Positions 30,696 through 41,177 of a stretch of DNA of 41,790 bases are shown in pieces (position 1 is the stretch's first letter; each line of letters begins with the position of its first letter). The stretch comes from Chara braunii (lineage: Eukaryota; Streptophyta; Charophyceae; Charales; Characeae). The stretch lies in the NCBI GenBank assembly GCA_003427395.1, contig BFEA01000129.1, positions 751,381-793,170 of the forward strand. Reading direction: 5' to 3'. Both the position numbers and the translations under genes were made by a program. The notes beneath the pieces were generated by a model. It was not told where the DNA came from. It saw nothing but the letters and a program-made list of their open reading frames with translations, and searched no databases.

Positions 30696-31235
30696 TTCTA
30701 TTATGCAATGCCATTCCTCGAATCCTCGGCACCTGCAGGGAGCCAGATTGGATCCGCCTATCTGTGGATAAAGTCTGTTGGGCTGTGCTGGTTCCCAAAG
30801 AGATTTGGGAGCATCACTTATGCATTTCGAGTGTACCTTCATGTCCTTGGAGAGGGGGTCATTCACATCACTGATAGTATCTCCTTTAGTGCCGTCTCCT
30901 AGCAGTGTTGTGTTGCTTTCTTTGTTGTTATTTGACTTGAACCACGAGATAGGTGCTCAATATAGGCGATTGCCTGCGACTTGGAAGTCTGTACCTGGGA
31001 TCAGAGTTGCATCCAGACACACTGAATGGACTGTGTATGCGCTGCTCGAAGCCCCCATTTTCGTCAGTGAAACAATCGAAAGCTGGGGGACTGGGCGGAT
31101 CTCAAAGCGTTTGTCCATCATTCTCCTTGCCATATACAATATTGGGGTAGGCTCAGGGGGGGTCTCCATGGATAGTGAGTGGATCTGTGGATCCCCTTTT
31201 GGTCTGATCGGAGTAGGAGTTGCGGACCCTGGTTG

Positions 31236-31480
31236 CTATTCCTCATAATTAATGACATTGCCACAAAATTCCTTGACCGAGGGGAGATGGAAGGGAATGC
31301 AGTATTTCGGTGGAACTAGCATCTTGCCATCCTGTAACTTAGTGTTATGTATGGAATGACTGCCTAAACTCCTAGGGCAATCCTGCACTTTCTTTACCAA
31401 AGAGGACATGCCATCTCCTTGGGGAAAGATCCATCCTTTACCCACCAGTACTTGGCCCGGCAAAAAAAAAAAAAAAAAAA
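31236..31480 (-). pseudogene. Possible 5' part of the LINE (ORF1-like)
   Basis: Minus-strand open frame with protein-like sequence (GKGWIFPQGDGMSSLVKKVQ, KMLVPPKYCIPFHLPSVK). It lies on the coding strand of the LINE and upstream of the endonuclease, so it may be ORF1 or an N-terminal extension. No zinc knuckle or RRM seen. A 19-base A run (31462-31480) marks its outer edge. Confidence 0.4.
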
Positions 31481-31569
31481 GCTCACTGCCGCCTGAGCAC
31501 ACAGAAGTATTTTTAGAAAAAGAAGAAAAGAAAAACGCGAAGCATAAAAAAAAAGGAAAACAAATCAAT

Positions 31570-32300
31570 TAAAACCAAGAGAGAGAGAGAGAGAGGTGTT
31601 GGGGGGGCGGCATGAATCTGGAATGTGCAAAATGGGAATAATCCGAATAAATCCTCCCCATATCACGCGAATGAAACGGTTTTCACCTTTTAGCAGTGGC
31701 GGATGCAGTCCCCAGGGTTCGATCCCTAGACCTCACCCTATCCATGTACAGTATCTGTGTAGACCCCGAGAATTGAACCTGTGACCTGTGTATTCGTAGG
31801 CAGTTGGTAGGCCTGTCGTAGGTCCATAGGCAGCAGGGGTTCGATCTGTAGGTCTATAGCGTAGGAGTCTTAGTGAGTTCGGGAAGCTTAGCTGTAGACC
31901 TTCTAGAAGGTAGGCAAGTGGGCAAGTGGTCAAGTGGAGAGGCAAGTGGTGGACTAAACNNCAGTGCAACAGCAGTACAACGTCGGTAGGATAGCGGTAA
32001 GTCCACAGTCAGTCAGCGGAAGGTCCAGTCAGTCCCAGTCCGGTCCAGCAAGTACCACAGGGGGACTGTGAGCACCAAGGGCCGATGGCAAAGGGCGGAC
32101 CAACGAGTTTCTGAAGTATAAATCAAGAGGCAGCGCCCAGCCATACATTCATTCCTGCGTGAGCCATGCAGAAGCGCTGCCACAGCGACTTGTGCAAGGA
32201 GGTCTGCAGATGAGCCCGGAGGACGCAGTGGGCAAGAGAGCGGGAGTTAGCATAACGATAGGTTAGATGCAGCGATAGCTGCCATACCCTGTAGTTAGTA
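31570..32300. other. Repeat-like stretch with a pol III B-box-like motif
   Basis: GGTTCGATCCC at 31718-31728 matches the tRNA B box, preceded at short distance by TAGCAGTGG, a shortened A-box-like sequence; it may be a SINE remnant. 31790-32060 is a degenerate GTAGG/CAAGTGG/GTCCAGTC minisatellite. Two unknown bases at about 31960. No gene seen. Confidence 0.35.
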
Positions 32301-32303
32301 GTG

Positions 32304-32326
32304 AGTGTGTGTGTGTGTGTGTGTGT
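32304..32326. repeat. (GT)n microsatellite
   Basis: Short GT run; no gene around it. Confidence 0.9.
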
Positions 32327-32588
32327 TCGAGTGTTAGAGTGATGCGTGTGGGATATCCAGGGTGATCCAGTGTATGTGAACAGTGAGATGTTTGGGCGCT
32401 GAAGTCGCCATAGCCAATTGAGAGTGAACTCGTATCTGAAAGCCATATCTCCGAGTTTTGAGTGGGCGCATGTCGCCAGTATGCTGCGTTGCTGTTTACA
32501 TGTATGAAAAGTGTGTTTGAGAACGAGTCTGATTGCACGAAGATTCTTTATCATTTTAATCATTTCAACCACACGCAGGGGGGTGGTC

Positions 32589-32591
<3 letters not shown>

Positions 32592-32654
<63 letters not shown>
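32592..32654. repeat. (GA)n microsatellite
   Basis: About 31 uninterrupted GA units. Frames crossing it are composition artefacts. Confidence 0.95.
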
Positions 32655-33151
32655 AGGAGGAGGGGGGCCGAGGTGATATGAGAAAGCCAAGAAGCAAAAG
32701 AAGTTGGAACCGAGTGCCATTCAGTTAAGTAACCTGTCCCATGAGAGCTATGAATTGAGACTATAATTAGACTTGAAGAGAGAGCAATTGGCAGGAAGGG
32801 CATCTGACAAGAAATTGGTGACCAAATTCAGCAGTCAAGAAACTTGTAGTGTGACCTTACACACAAAGCACGAGCAGAGCAGGCGAAGGACGAAAACATT
32901 AAAAAGAAGAGGAGGATCTCCTTCTCCTCCCCTTCTCCTGGTATGCACTGAGTGGCTGGTGGGTGGATGACTATCGTCGCGGTCATAAGCTTCTCTGCGC
33001 CTCTTACTGAATTCAAGGAAGTGATCCTGACTTAACAAATCACCCTTGCTTGCGTGACAAGCCAGAGTGACTTATGACACTTCACCCACGTGACTTATGA
33101 GACTTGGAAGAAAAACCCCTATTCTAGAGCTCGCCTATCTGATCCTCATGT

Positions 33152-33395
33152 TCACGGGCTTGTCCTGATGATGATGCAGTCCTCCCCCCTCCAGTTGGTG
33201 TTGTCGGTGTATGTAGCCTGAGTGATTTCTATTATGACGCACTCGCCATAAACCGGCTCGTGCGGGTTTCTCCTGCAGACACGGTTTCCTGAGGTGTAGA
33301 AGTTCCGACCGCACTGGGCATAGTTCCAATTACCACCCGAGCAAGGACCATAGGCGCAGGGCCCAGAGTTAACGAAAAGTGTCGTTTTCTCCACA
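33152..33395 (-). CDS. Secreted cysteine-rich protein, exon 2 (intact copy)
   Basis: Second coding exon. It begins after the acceptor TTGTGCTGCAG (33396-33401 side) and ends with TGA at 33152. Joined to exon 1 (35620-35810) the total is 435 bases, exactly 145 codons, and the junction codon is GGT (Gly). It encodes six of the eight cysteines of the mature protein (GPCAYGPC, YAQCG, NRVCRR, YGECVIIE, GEDCIII). The strand-rich spacing suggests a compact disulfide-bonded fold. I do not recognise the family. Confidence 0.75.
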
Positions 33396-33764
33396 CTGCA
33401 GCACAACAGAAATTTCCGGGAAGGGAGGGGGGAAAAGAAAAGCACAAAAAAAAACAGGCACACGTCAGCGACTTAGCGCCATCAGGATCCCACTTCCTCA
33501 CTCCAAAACCGTGCTCTAGGGCAACCAGGGCATGAAAAGCAAACAATTTTAGGATGGGCCAAGTCCCACTACGGTAGTATCCTTGATTCCACTCAACGCT
33601 ACTGCATGGACGTGTTTGAGCCCATGCACGGTTGAGCCAAGCTCAACTATGCCGTTTTTGCACATCTCCACAAACACCTCCTCATTCAGCCGTTGATGAA
33701 ACTCAACGCTATGCTGGGAGTTCAAAACTGTAGTTTCGGTAGAGAAGGAACCGTTGGGGTGGGT

Positions 33765-33765
<1 letters not shown>

Positions 33766-33806
<41 letters not shown>
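33766..33806. repeat. Poly-T tract
   Basis: 41 T on the plus strand, i.e. an A tail on the minus strand. It borders the repeat that recurs near 38851, as a retroposed sequence would. Confidence 0.9.
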
Positions 33807-34790
33807 CTCACACCACGGGCGACCCCTGTAGTTATGACACCCGGCCTGACATCACAGCAGCTGTACTTTCATAGCATTTTTTAAGGGAAAAGTTATAGAT
33901 GCCCCCCGCGGCGAAACCTTTGTAGCGATTTCTCCCCAAAATGGACTTGTTGCGTCAGAGGTCCCCCACAAACTTTTCTGTCATTCTTGCACCCCGGTCT
34001 GAGCCCAGTAGGGCCTTAGACTGGGCCTGAGGCCGCCGGCCTGAGGCCGCCTCAGCTTGATTTCCAGCCGCAAGCCAACCCATTTGTATGTGGGCGATAT
34101 TCGGGTTACATTCGAGAGGGCATATCATACTCGCGTCCGCACTTCTTTTTTTCACCTCACCTGTGCGATTCAAGAAAGTGCAAGTGTGACGCAGGTCCGA
34201 AAATGACTCCCGCCGTTTTTGCATAGCGGTCATTACCCGCCCAGTACGGGCCGGAGGTACTGGGGCCTTCACCTCACCTGGGCCCAATTCGAGAAAGATA
34301 CATGCAAGAAAGTACATCCAAGAAAGTGCAAGTGTGCCGAAGGTCCTAAAATGACTTCCCGCATTCCCGCCATTTTTGCATTGCGGCTTTACGGGCCCAG
34401 TAGGGCCGGACGTACTTGAGCCTTCACCTCACCTGGGCCCTATTCGAGAAAGATACATCCAAGAAAGTGCAAGTGTGCCACAGGCCGAACGTAAACTTCG
34501 AAAAAAGCCAAGCTTATCAGCTTCCCCAGCCTCAGGCCCGGTTTGAGGCCCTCCCGGGGAGCAAGAAATACAGAAAAGTTATTGGGGGACCTCAAATGCA
34601 GCAAGTCCATTTTTGGGGAGATATGGATACAAAGGTTTTGCCCCCCGGGGCTTCTATAACTTTTCCCATTTTTTAACTCGGTGGCAGGTTTCTTTGGGGG
34701 TGCGTGTTTTTTCCTGGCCCATCCGAGACTCGGGGTGACATAAACCAACTTTCCCCTTGTATCCATGGCCAGATGGCTGCGAGTTGGCTG
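33807..34790. repeat. Interspersed repeat split by a DNA transposon (other copy at about 38851-39040)
   Basis: 33807-33884 (CACCACGGGCGACCCCTGTAG..) continues at 34677-34790 (GGTTTCTTTGGGGG..CGTGTTTTTT). The same two halves are contiguous at 38860-39040. The 783-bp element plus one target duplication accounts for the gap. No coding capacity. Confidence 0.75.
33885..34667. mobile_element. 783-bp non-autonomous Mutator-like (MULE) element with long inverted ends
   Basis: Left end GGGAAAAGTTATAGATGCCC; right end, inverted, GGGAAAAGTTATAGAAGCCC. The inverted similarity continues for more than 100 bp with small differences. It is flanked by the 9-bp target duplication ATTTTTTAA (33876-33884 and 34668-34676). 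The interior holds about three tandem units based on CCTCACCTGGGCCC and AAGAAAGTGCAAGTGTG. No transposase. The uninterrupted repeat at about 38935 gives an empty site. It sits in the intron of the secreted-protein gene. Confidence 0.9.
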
Positions 34791-35439
34791 ACTTGTGACT
34801 TGATGAACAGATAGAGAGCAGTTCGTGTCCTGCTGGTCGGTGTTGGATGTGGCAAAGTTACTTGCATTTCGCTTCCCCCCCCCCCCCCTCTTCGTGTTAA
34901 CAATGGAAACATAACTTCAATCATCAACGATCCAATCAAGCGTCGATTCAATCACCTAGTGTCCAATCAAGGAATCAACAAACGATACGAGTCTGGCTTT
35001 AGCAATAGCTGAGATCCGGGACGGACAAAGGGCAATCATACATCCATTTTAAAATATTATTATGACTTTAAATGTGAGTCGTCTCTCTGTATCGTTCCAA
35101 GTTTAACGGATTTCCTTTGACTTCACGTGGGAGGGGACTGCTACTTTGGGTTGGGGTGGTCGGGAGTGGAGGAGATGGGGCAGAACGGGGAAGACAAAAC
35201 GGCCAGTCGCCTCTCCGATCCCTACGTCCGTGCGACCTTTTTTTTTTTTTTTTTGAAGGTCAACATGCTGGACGATTTTCCAATTAAAAAAAAAAATTAA
35301 AAAATCGGGAAAATGATGAAGGGCAACCGACCAGGTCTCAGGCAACACACACACACCACCGAAGCCTGTGAGACAATTTACACCGGTCCATAGCATACAC
35401 GGCAATCTGCAGAGCGAGGTTCCTCCGCTGAGTCCGCTG

Positions 35440-35465
35440 TCTCCCTCGGGGATCGAACCAGTGTC
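35440..35465 (-). repeat. B-box-like sequence in the intron, possible SINE remnant
   Basis: On the minus strand ACTGGTTCGATCCCCGAGGG, a good tRNA T-arm/B-box match, but no A box at the proper distance. Weak. Confidence 0.3.
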
Positions 35466-35619
35466 AGTGAAGCAAACAACAACAACTCGTTGCAATCAAG
35501 AGAGAAATTATGCGATGCGTGTGAGAGGGAGGCGGAATGCCGACCTACGATGTACGGAGAGGAAACACAGCGGAAAAAAAATAAAATAAAAAAATCGACT
35601 TAGCAGACCGAGTACTCAC

Positions 35620-35810
35620 CCGCCCACCCTGTGGACGATAGGTCCATCAAAGCAAATATCACCGTCCGATAACGTCACTCGACCTCCGCTGCTCCTGAAG
35701 TTGCATGATTGACCCATCACAAGCTGTGACGACAGGGATATCAAGACTGTCAGCAGCAAGGCAGCAGCCATAGCCGAGCTTGCACCGGGCTTGCCCATGA
35801 AGGTGGCCAT
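35620..35810 (-). CDS. Secreted cysteine-rich protein, exon 1 (intact copy)
   Basis: Starts at ATG 35810 (MATFMGKPGASSAMAAALLL); ends at a consensus donor G|GTGAGTACT at 35619. Residues 1-33 are a signal peptide (basic start, hydrophobic LLLTVLISLSS, likely cleavage at VMG/QSC), so the 144-aa protein should be secreted; mature size about 111 residues with eight cysteines. The intron is about 2.2 kb and contains a 783-bp transposon. A TATA box lies about 225 bases upstream. A mutated copy lies head-to-head at 41385. Function unknown. Confidence 0.75.
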
Positions 35811-36032
35811 GAGTGCTAGACTACCGCAACCCCCCCGCCGCGCAGTACACACTCGCACAGCCCAGATGAAAATGGACCGCTGGGAGGAGACAGAACGCTG
35901 GCAGGCGATCGTAATCAATCGTAAGGAGAACGAAAGCGCTGAGGCCAGCAGAAGGACCGAGAGGGTGAAAGAGGAAGTGCCAGTGAGGGGAAAATCTCTT
36001 GCACAGGGCATAGGATCACTCGATGAGCCCTC

Positions 36033-36042
36033 TATATATACG
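36033..36042 (-). promoter_or_regulatory. TATA box of the intact secreted-protein gene
   Basis: CGTATATATAGAGGG on the minus strand. The corresponding position in the other copy is TATATAT, and both are followed by a GAGGGCTCATCGA block and a CCTATGCCCT block. About 225 bases before the ATG, giving a 5' UTR of nearly 200 bases. Confidence 0.65.
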
Positions 36043-36294
36043 TAGTCGTTGTAGATAGACACTCTCTCCGTTACACAAACAGTCCAGATGCACCCGGTCC
36101 AGAGAGCGTCCAATGGCATGCATGATGCATGTAGAACTGGAGCTCCTCATACTCTCAACAGGCACGCTCGAAATGTTGGAGTCGTCCGAATGCACCTGGT
36201 CGACCGGGTGTCCAAATGCATGTGCCATGCAGAATGTTGGGCGGTGGATGGAGGCGCACGTGCTCCATCTTCGGCCTGAGCGGTCGCCTAGGAC

Positions 36295-36367
36295 CGAGCC
36301 ACAGGGAAGGATTCAAACTTAGGCTCTCTATTTCAACAGTTCATAGGTGTACCAACTGAGCTACCTT
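36295..36367 (-). repeat. tRNA-derived SINE remnant
   Basis: On the minus strand TAGCTCAGTTGGTA (tRNA A box) is followed 33 bases later by AGTTTGAATCC (B box). The stems do not fold as a tRNA (no paired T stem, anticodon loop too long), so it is a tRNA-related pol III promoter, not a tRNA gene. The right arm keeps only the B-box half (40866-40925). Confidence 0.6.
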
Positions 36368-36449
36368 CTTCCCCCAAATGCAACGTACGGTCATTGTAGC
36401 TGTATTTGGGGCATATTTCAGTCTACATTCATTCGGGGGAAGAAGGTAG
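36361..36449. repeat. 89-bp fold-back element
   Basis: Ends CTACCTTCTTCCCCC and GGGGGAAGAAGGTAG are perfect inverted copies around a 59-bp centre. It abuts the A box of the tRNA-like segment, whose 5' end is itself part of the inverted repeat. Absent from the right arm. Confidence 0.75.
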
Positions 36450-36504
36450 GCGCGATGGTTTGTTTGTCATCCTTGCCCAGCAGCCATGTTAATAAAAAAA
36501 ATAT

Positions 36505-36535
<31 letters not shown>

Positions 36536-36852
36536 TAATAATAGAAATTATTCTCTCGACTCACAGTAGATGGGAGGCGCATCGTCCAGCAAAATGTTCG
36601 GTCTTTGTGTTAGCCCGTCCCCCCCAACCCGGGCCCGCAGGACCCCCACCCCAGCCCACCTGCGGCCCCACCCCACTCCCTGACCACCGCGGATCGGGCT
36701 TGCAGGGGTCCCCTGTATAGGCCTAGGAAGTAGTGATAGGTACCATAGGGAAAGGTGAAATTGAGAGAAGAATATAGCGTAGTCAAAATAAAAAATAAAA
36801 AATAAAAAATAAAAAATAAAAAATAAAAAAATAACACAGATGGTCGGAACTA

Positions 36853-37380
36853 TGGGATGATGGGTGGAAAGACCCCGGGAAAGCTGGGTGCCCAAAACCG
36901 GAATGGTTTTCACCTGGGCGCATTCTAGGTTCTCACTTCTGCATCTGACAGAATGCCAGCAGCAATACCTTTTTGGTTTTGGGCACCTAAAATTTTCGGC
37001 TTGGGCAAAAGCCCCCATGGGCAGCACAGGCCGTGGGATGCAGATATCTGGTGGCCGAGATTGGGGTCTACGACCCCTGGGCCCCTTTCTACCCGATTGT
37101 GAACCTGGTTCTGTAATTAAGGGATAATATTAATAATTGGTGGAAAGCGCCAATTTCATAACCTTTTTTGGTTTGGGAGCCCAAACCTTTCCCGTCGGGC
37201 GACCGAGAATGATAGGAAGGGGCCCAGCGGTCATAGACCCCAATCTCGCCCACCAGATTTGGGCATCCGAGATCTGACGGCCTTTCTGGGGTGCTTTTTG
37301 CCATGCCAGAAAAGTTTGGTCGCCGCACTTATTACCAATTACTCTGAAAAAAATGGGATAATTGGTGGAAAGCGTCCACG
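36853..37380. repeat. Degenerate copies of the GGGATAATTGGTGGAAAGCGCC repeat family
   Basis: Starts like GGGATGATGGGTGGAAAG (36853), AATAATTGGTGGAAAGCGCC (37132) and GGGATAATTGGTGGAAAGCG (37351) recur, each followed by an AACC-T(n)-GGTTTTGGG palindrome. They resemble the intact 220-bp element at 38513. A related degenerate copy lies at about 40098-40353. Confidence 0.7.
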
Positions 37381-37481
37381 CTGAAACCTTTTCGGTTTTT
37401 GGGCGTCCAAACCTTTGGCTGCTGCCATTCTGCTGGTATACTGGAACCATTTTCTTGCAACTTTTTCTTTCTTTCTTTCTT

Positions 37482-37675
37482 GAGGAAACTAGTCGGGAGT
37501 CACAAAAATGAGTTATAATTGCACTATGGGCCAAGATACAATTTCAAATTGCTGTTTGGGAAATGTACACAACCCAGCTTTCTGGCCAGGTAGGGTGCCC
37601 TAAGTGGAATTGCAAACTGTATCTTGCCCCATAGTGCAATTATAACTCGTTTTTGTGACTCTACGGAGGTTACCC
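37482..37675. mobile_element. MITE-like element, about 194 bp
   Basis: Inverted ends with GAGTCACAAAAATGAGTTAT on the left and the inverted GAGTCACAAAAACGAGTTAT on the right; inverted pairing extends for about 60 bp (ATAATTGCACTATGGG-CAAGATACA). CTTT repeats flank both sides, so it may have landed in a microsatellite. A second, more diverged copy is at 40621-40806. Confidence 0.8.
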
Positions 37676-38512
37676 CTTTCTTTCTTTCTTTCTTTCTTGT
37701 TTTCATTTAATACACCACCAGTACACCAAACATCCGTGGATGTCAGCATGAAACCCGCACCACTTCCCAGGCCACCTATACTTTTTTTCACCGGCTCCCC
37801 TGGCTGTGCGGTGGCTCCCAGTTTTGCGCGTGGCAACAAAAACTTTCTGCAAGGCTGGGGCAGCGTACTAGCGGTTTAAAGCACCAGTACACCACATATC
37901 ACCCCGCGGATGTCAGCACGAAACCCGCACCACTCTGGAGGCCACCGATTTTGTTTTTCAACGGCGGGCCTGGCCGCGCGGCACATCTGACTTTTGCTTG
38001 TGGTGACCAAAATTTTCTGCAATGCTGGGACCGCGTACTAGCGGTTTACGGTTGGTGGTTGCTAGCCCTGCAATAGTAGATATCTGTGTTGTACGGCTCC
38101 TTTTTATCAGCTCCAACACTAGCCCTGCCAGAAACTTCATCAAAGGGAAAGGAAAAAAGGGAAAAAAGAAGGTTGCTAGTACTTGCTACCCTTGCCATTC
38201 TGGTGGACCCTGGGCTGGTTCCCAACTACCAGGCTTTCCTTTCAGTTCACGACCTTATGGTCGCGAGCGCTCTCAGTTTTTTTTTTTTTTTTGAAGGCTT
38301 GCTCCCAAAAGAAAAGAAAAAAAAGAGAAAAAACTTAAGATTTGGACCGGGGTGGATTTGTATGGTGACAGAGTACCATGAGCTGTCTCCTGATCATAAT
38401 TGAATCCACCTGATAGCACGGAGGTCCGAATAGAGGAAGTAGAGGGGCTATGGAGGGCTGCTGCGGCAGTGCCGCCCACAATAAATTCGGATATATTGGA
38501 CGTATGTAAATT

Positions 38513-38732
38513 GGGATAATTGGTGGAAAGCGCCCAAGCGAAAACCTTTTTGCTTTTGGGTGCCCCCAAAAAAACGGACCAGTACTCTGCACCCAGGGAA
38601 AACGATAGAGGGGTATTTTCATCCCACATCCGAGCCAACCTGAGGCAGTTTTCCCTGGGCCTTATTTGGCTACCTGCCCGATGTGGCATGAAAATACCGC
38701 CCTATATGTGGATGCTTTTCACCAATTATCGC
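38513..38732. mobile_element. 220-bp MULE-type MITE with 9-bp target duplication
   Basis: Left end GGGATAATTGGTGGAAAGCG; right end inverted GCGATAATTGGTGAAAAGCA. It is flanked by ATGTAAATT at 38504-38512 and 38733-38741, a perfect 9-bp duplication. Internal subterminal inverted repeat (GGTATTTTCATCCCACATC against GATGTGGCATGAAAATACC). No coding capacity. Confidence 0.9.
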
Positions 38733-38850
38733 ATGTAAATTTGCTTGTTATGCTTGCCAGTAATAAGCAACCTGACTGCTGGCCCCCAGAATAGATGGTG
38801 CTGTGTGAGTTGAGATTGAAAAAAAAAAAAAAACATTAAACAGCGGACGC

Positions 38851-39040
38851 GCATGTTTTTTCCCCCTCTGACACCACGGCCGACCCCTGTAAACATGACA
38901 ACTGGTCTGACACCACGGCGGTCGGTACTTCTGTCGCCTTTTCGAAGTCGGCGTGGTTTTCTTTGCCGACGCGTGTTTTTTAGTATGCCCATTCCATACT
39001 CAAGGGAGACATGAACGTACTTTCTTTCCAAAAAAAAAAA
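38851..39040. repeat. Interspersed repeat, uninterrupted copy
   Basis: Matches the two halves at 33807-33884 and 34677-34790 without the 783-bp element. It shows a duplicated GACACCACGG..GAC motif (about 38870 and 38910). Confidence 0.75.
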
Positions 39041-39689
39041 AACAATCAGCCTTTGGACAGTCCATGTTCAGGTAAGGACATCCATGCTCAGTCACGAAGT
39101 GCAGCGGATAGGCAGTAACTGTTGTGAAGTGCAGCAACAACTCTGTCAATGTCTGTCAACGAAACCCATGCCTTGAAAACAAAAGAAAACAAAAAATAAA
39201 ATAAAAAACAAAAAGCCATGCCTTTTCGGGAGGTAAAGGTCATGGCTTTAGAATTGACTGGTTGCTGGTAGTGCTGCCGGTAGTGCTGCAGGTTGATTCC
39301 CCAATTGGCAATGCAACCCAGTCCTTTAGTAATGCAGGAAGGGGATGGTACCACCCCCCTTACAGCTTAGCTCTCACTGGACAATTATGTCAAAGACCGT
39401 GCCTCGTGGTATAGGGAGAGGTGTGAGCTGGTGGGGGAGCGGGTTGGTACAGCTCGACTCTTTTTTTTTCTTTTTTTTTTCTTCTTTTTTGGCAAAAATG
39501 ATCCTTCCGAATGCAAACCCTTGCGGCCGGTCGGTATCCTTACTCACTCATCAGGTATGTCCAAGACTGTGCCTCTTCAGGTAGGGAGGAGAAGTCAGAC
39601 CCGGTGAGGGTGGGGGCTGGTACAGCTCCTCTCTCTCACTCCTCAAGTATGTCCAAAAACAGAGGTAGGGAGAGAGTGGGGAGACAGAG

Positions 39690-39746
39690 CCACTCCACTC
39701 CACTCTACTCTACTCCACTTCACTCCACTTTACTTCACTCCACTCT
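39690..39746. repeat. (CCACT/CTACT)n minisatellite
   Basis: About eleven 5-bp units of the CCACT type within a region (39040-40080) where I see no gene, only A/T runs and a duplicated TATGTCCAAGA/TCAGACCCGGTGAGG motif. Confidence 0.8.
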
Positions 39747-40620
39747 TCAGGTACGGAAAAGTCAGACCCGGTGAGGGTAAACCAAAAATTCAAAGTTCCG
39801 AACAACTAAATTAAATGTTAAACAACCAGTACTTCCTAAAGTTAGGCCCGTTAAGTTAACAAGCCACAATTTTAGGAAAACATACAGGCCACTACAGGAG
39901 CGGAAAAATTCATCCGACTAGAAACTTTTCTATTCTCTTTTTCTCCGTGGCCGATAGCTGGGCCAAGTACTGGTGGTTGAAGATACCAAAGATGGACTCA
40001 AGAAGACAATCTGCCGACGAGTCGCCAGTCTGTCAGTGATGTTGTGGCTTGAATGAGTAATCCATGGGAAGATGCTATGCAGCACAGGAGCTGTGGTTGT
40101 AGACCCCTATCTCGGCCACCAAATTTCTGCATCCCACGGCCTGTGCTGCCCTTGGGCACTTTTTGCCAGGCCAGAAAAAAGTTTGTTTGGGTGCCCAAAA
40201 CCAAAAAGAGTTTGGCCTGGGCGCTTTCCACCAATTATCCCCTGAATAATGCTGCTGTTGGATGTAGAAGTCAGAACATAGAATGCATCCACGCCTAAAC
40301 CTTTCTGGTTTTGGCGCCCAACTTTCCCGGGGGCTTTCCACCAATTATCCCATAATTCCGGCCATCTGTTTGTTTTTTTCTTTTTTTTTTTTCTTTTTTT
40401 ATAACTACGACATAATCTTCTCTCAATTTCACCTTTCAGTATGGTACCCACCACTACTCCTGAGCCTATACAGAGGACCCCTGCAAGCCCTGATCGGCGG
40501 TGGTCAGGGAGACGGGTGGGGCCACAGGTGGGCCTGTTTCAGGGGGCACAGGCTAAAACAAAGACCGAACATTTTGCCAGTAGCTGCGCCTCCCATCTAC
40601 TGAGAGTAGAGAGAAGAAAA

Positions 40621-40806
40621 AGGGTAACTTCAGTAGAGTCACAAGAACGAGTTGTCATTGGACTATGGCCCAAGATACAGGTTGCAATGGCACCTAGAGC
40701 ACCCTACCTGGCCAGAGAGCTGGGTTGTATACATTACCCGAACTGCAATTCGAAACTGTATCTTCGCCCATACTGCAATTATAACTCATTTTGGCGTAGT
40801 TCCCCG
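40621..40806. mobile_element. Diverged copy of the 194-bp MITE
   Basis: AGTAGAGTCACAAGAACGAG at the left and GCAATTATAACTCATTTTGG at the right correspond to the ends of the element at 37482. No clear target duplication is left. Confidence 0.7.
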
Positions 40807-41170
40807 TTTTTTGTTTCATTAACATGGCTGCTGGGCAAGGACGCCAAACATACAAACATGAACTGTTGAAATACAGAGCCTAAGTTCAAATCCTTGCTTG
40901 TGGCTCGGTCCAAGCGGTCCGCTCATGCAGAAGATGGACCAGGTGCGCCATTGCGCCCTCCATCCACCACCCGACATTCTGCATGGCACATGCAATTGGA
41001 CACCCGGTCGACCAGCTGCATTCGGACGACTCCATCATTTTGACCGTGCCTGTTGAGAGTATGAGGAGCTCCAGTTCTACATGCATCATGCATGCAATTG
41101 GACACTCTCTGGACCGGGTGCATCTGGACTGTTTGTGCAGTGGAGCGAGTATCGATCTACAACGACTAAG

Positions 41171-41177
41171 TATATAT
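41171..41177 (+). promoter_or_regulatory. TATA box of the duplicated gene copy
   Basis: GACTAAGTATATATTGAGGG, equivalent to the promoter of the left copy; about 210 bases before the ATG at 41385. Confidence 0.6.

Larger units (their letters stand above)
35520..37085 (-). repeat. Left arm of an inverted gene duplication
   Basis: Includes exon 1 with the start of the intron, promoter, tRNA-like segment and upstream repeats (GCGCCTCCCATCTACTGTGAG, ACCCCTGCAAGCCCGATC). The same series in opposite orientation occurs at about 40090-41680. Differences: a fold-back insertion (36361-36449) and a poly-A/TAA tract at 36486-36545. Confidence 0.8.

Noticed and set aside
36295-36367. A genuine tRNA gene
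   Set aside because: A and B boxes are present, but T stem and anticodon arm do not pair; it is treated as a SINE remnant.
36610-36837. Phe/Tyr-rich membrane-like frame
   Set aside because: Produced by AAAAT repeats read on the minus strand; no start context or homologue.
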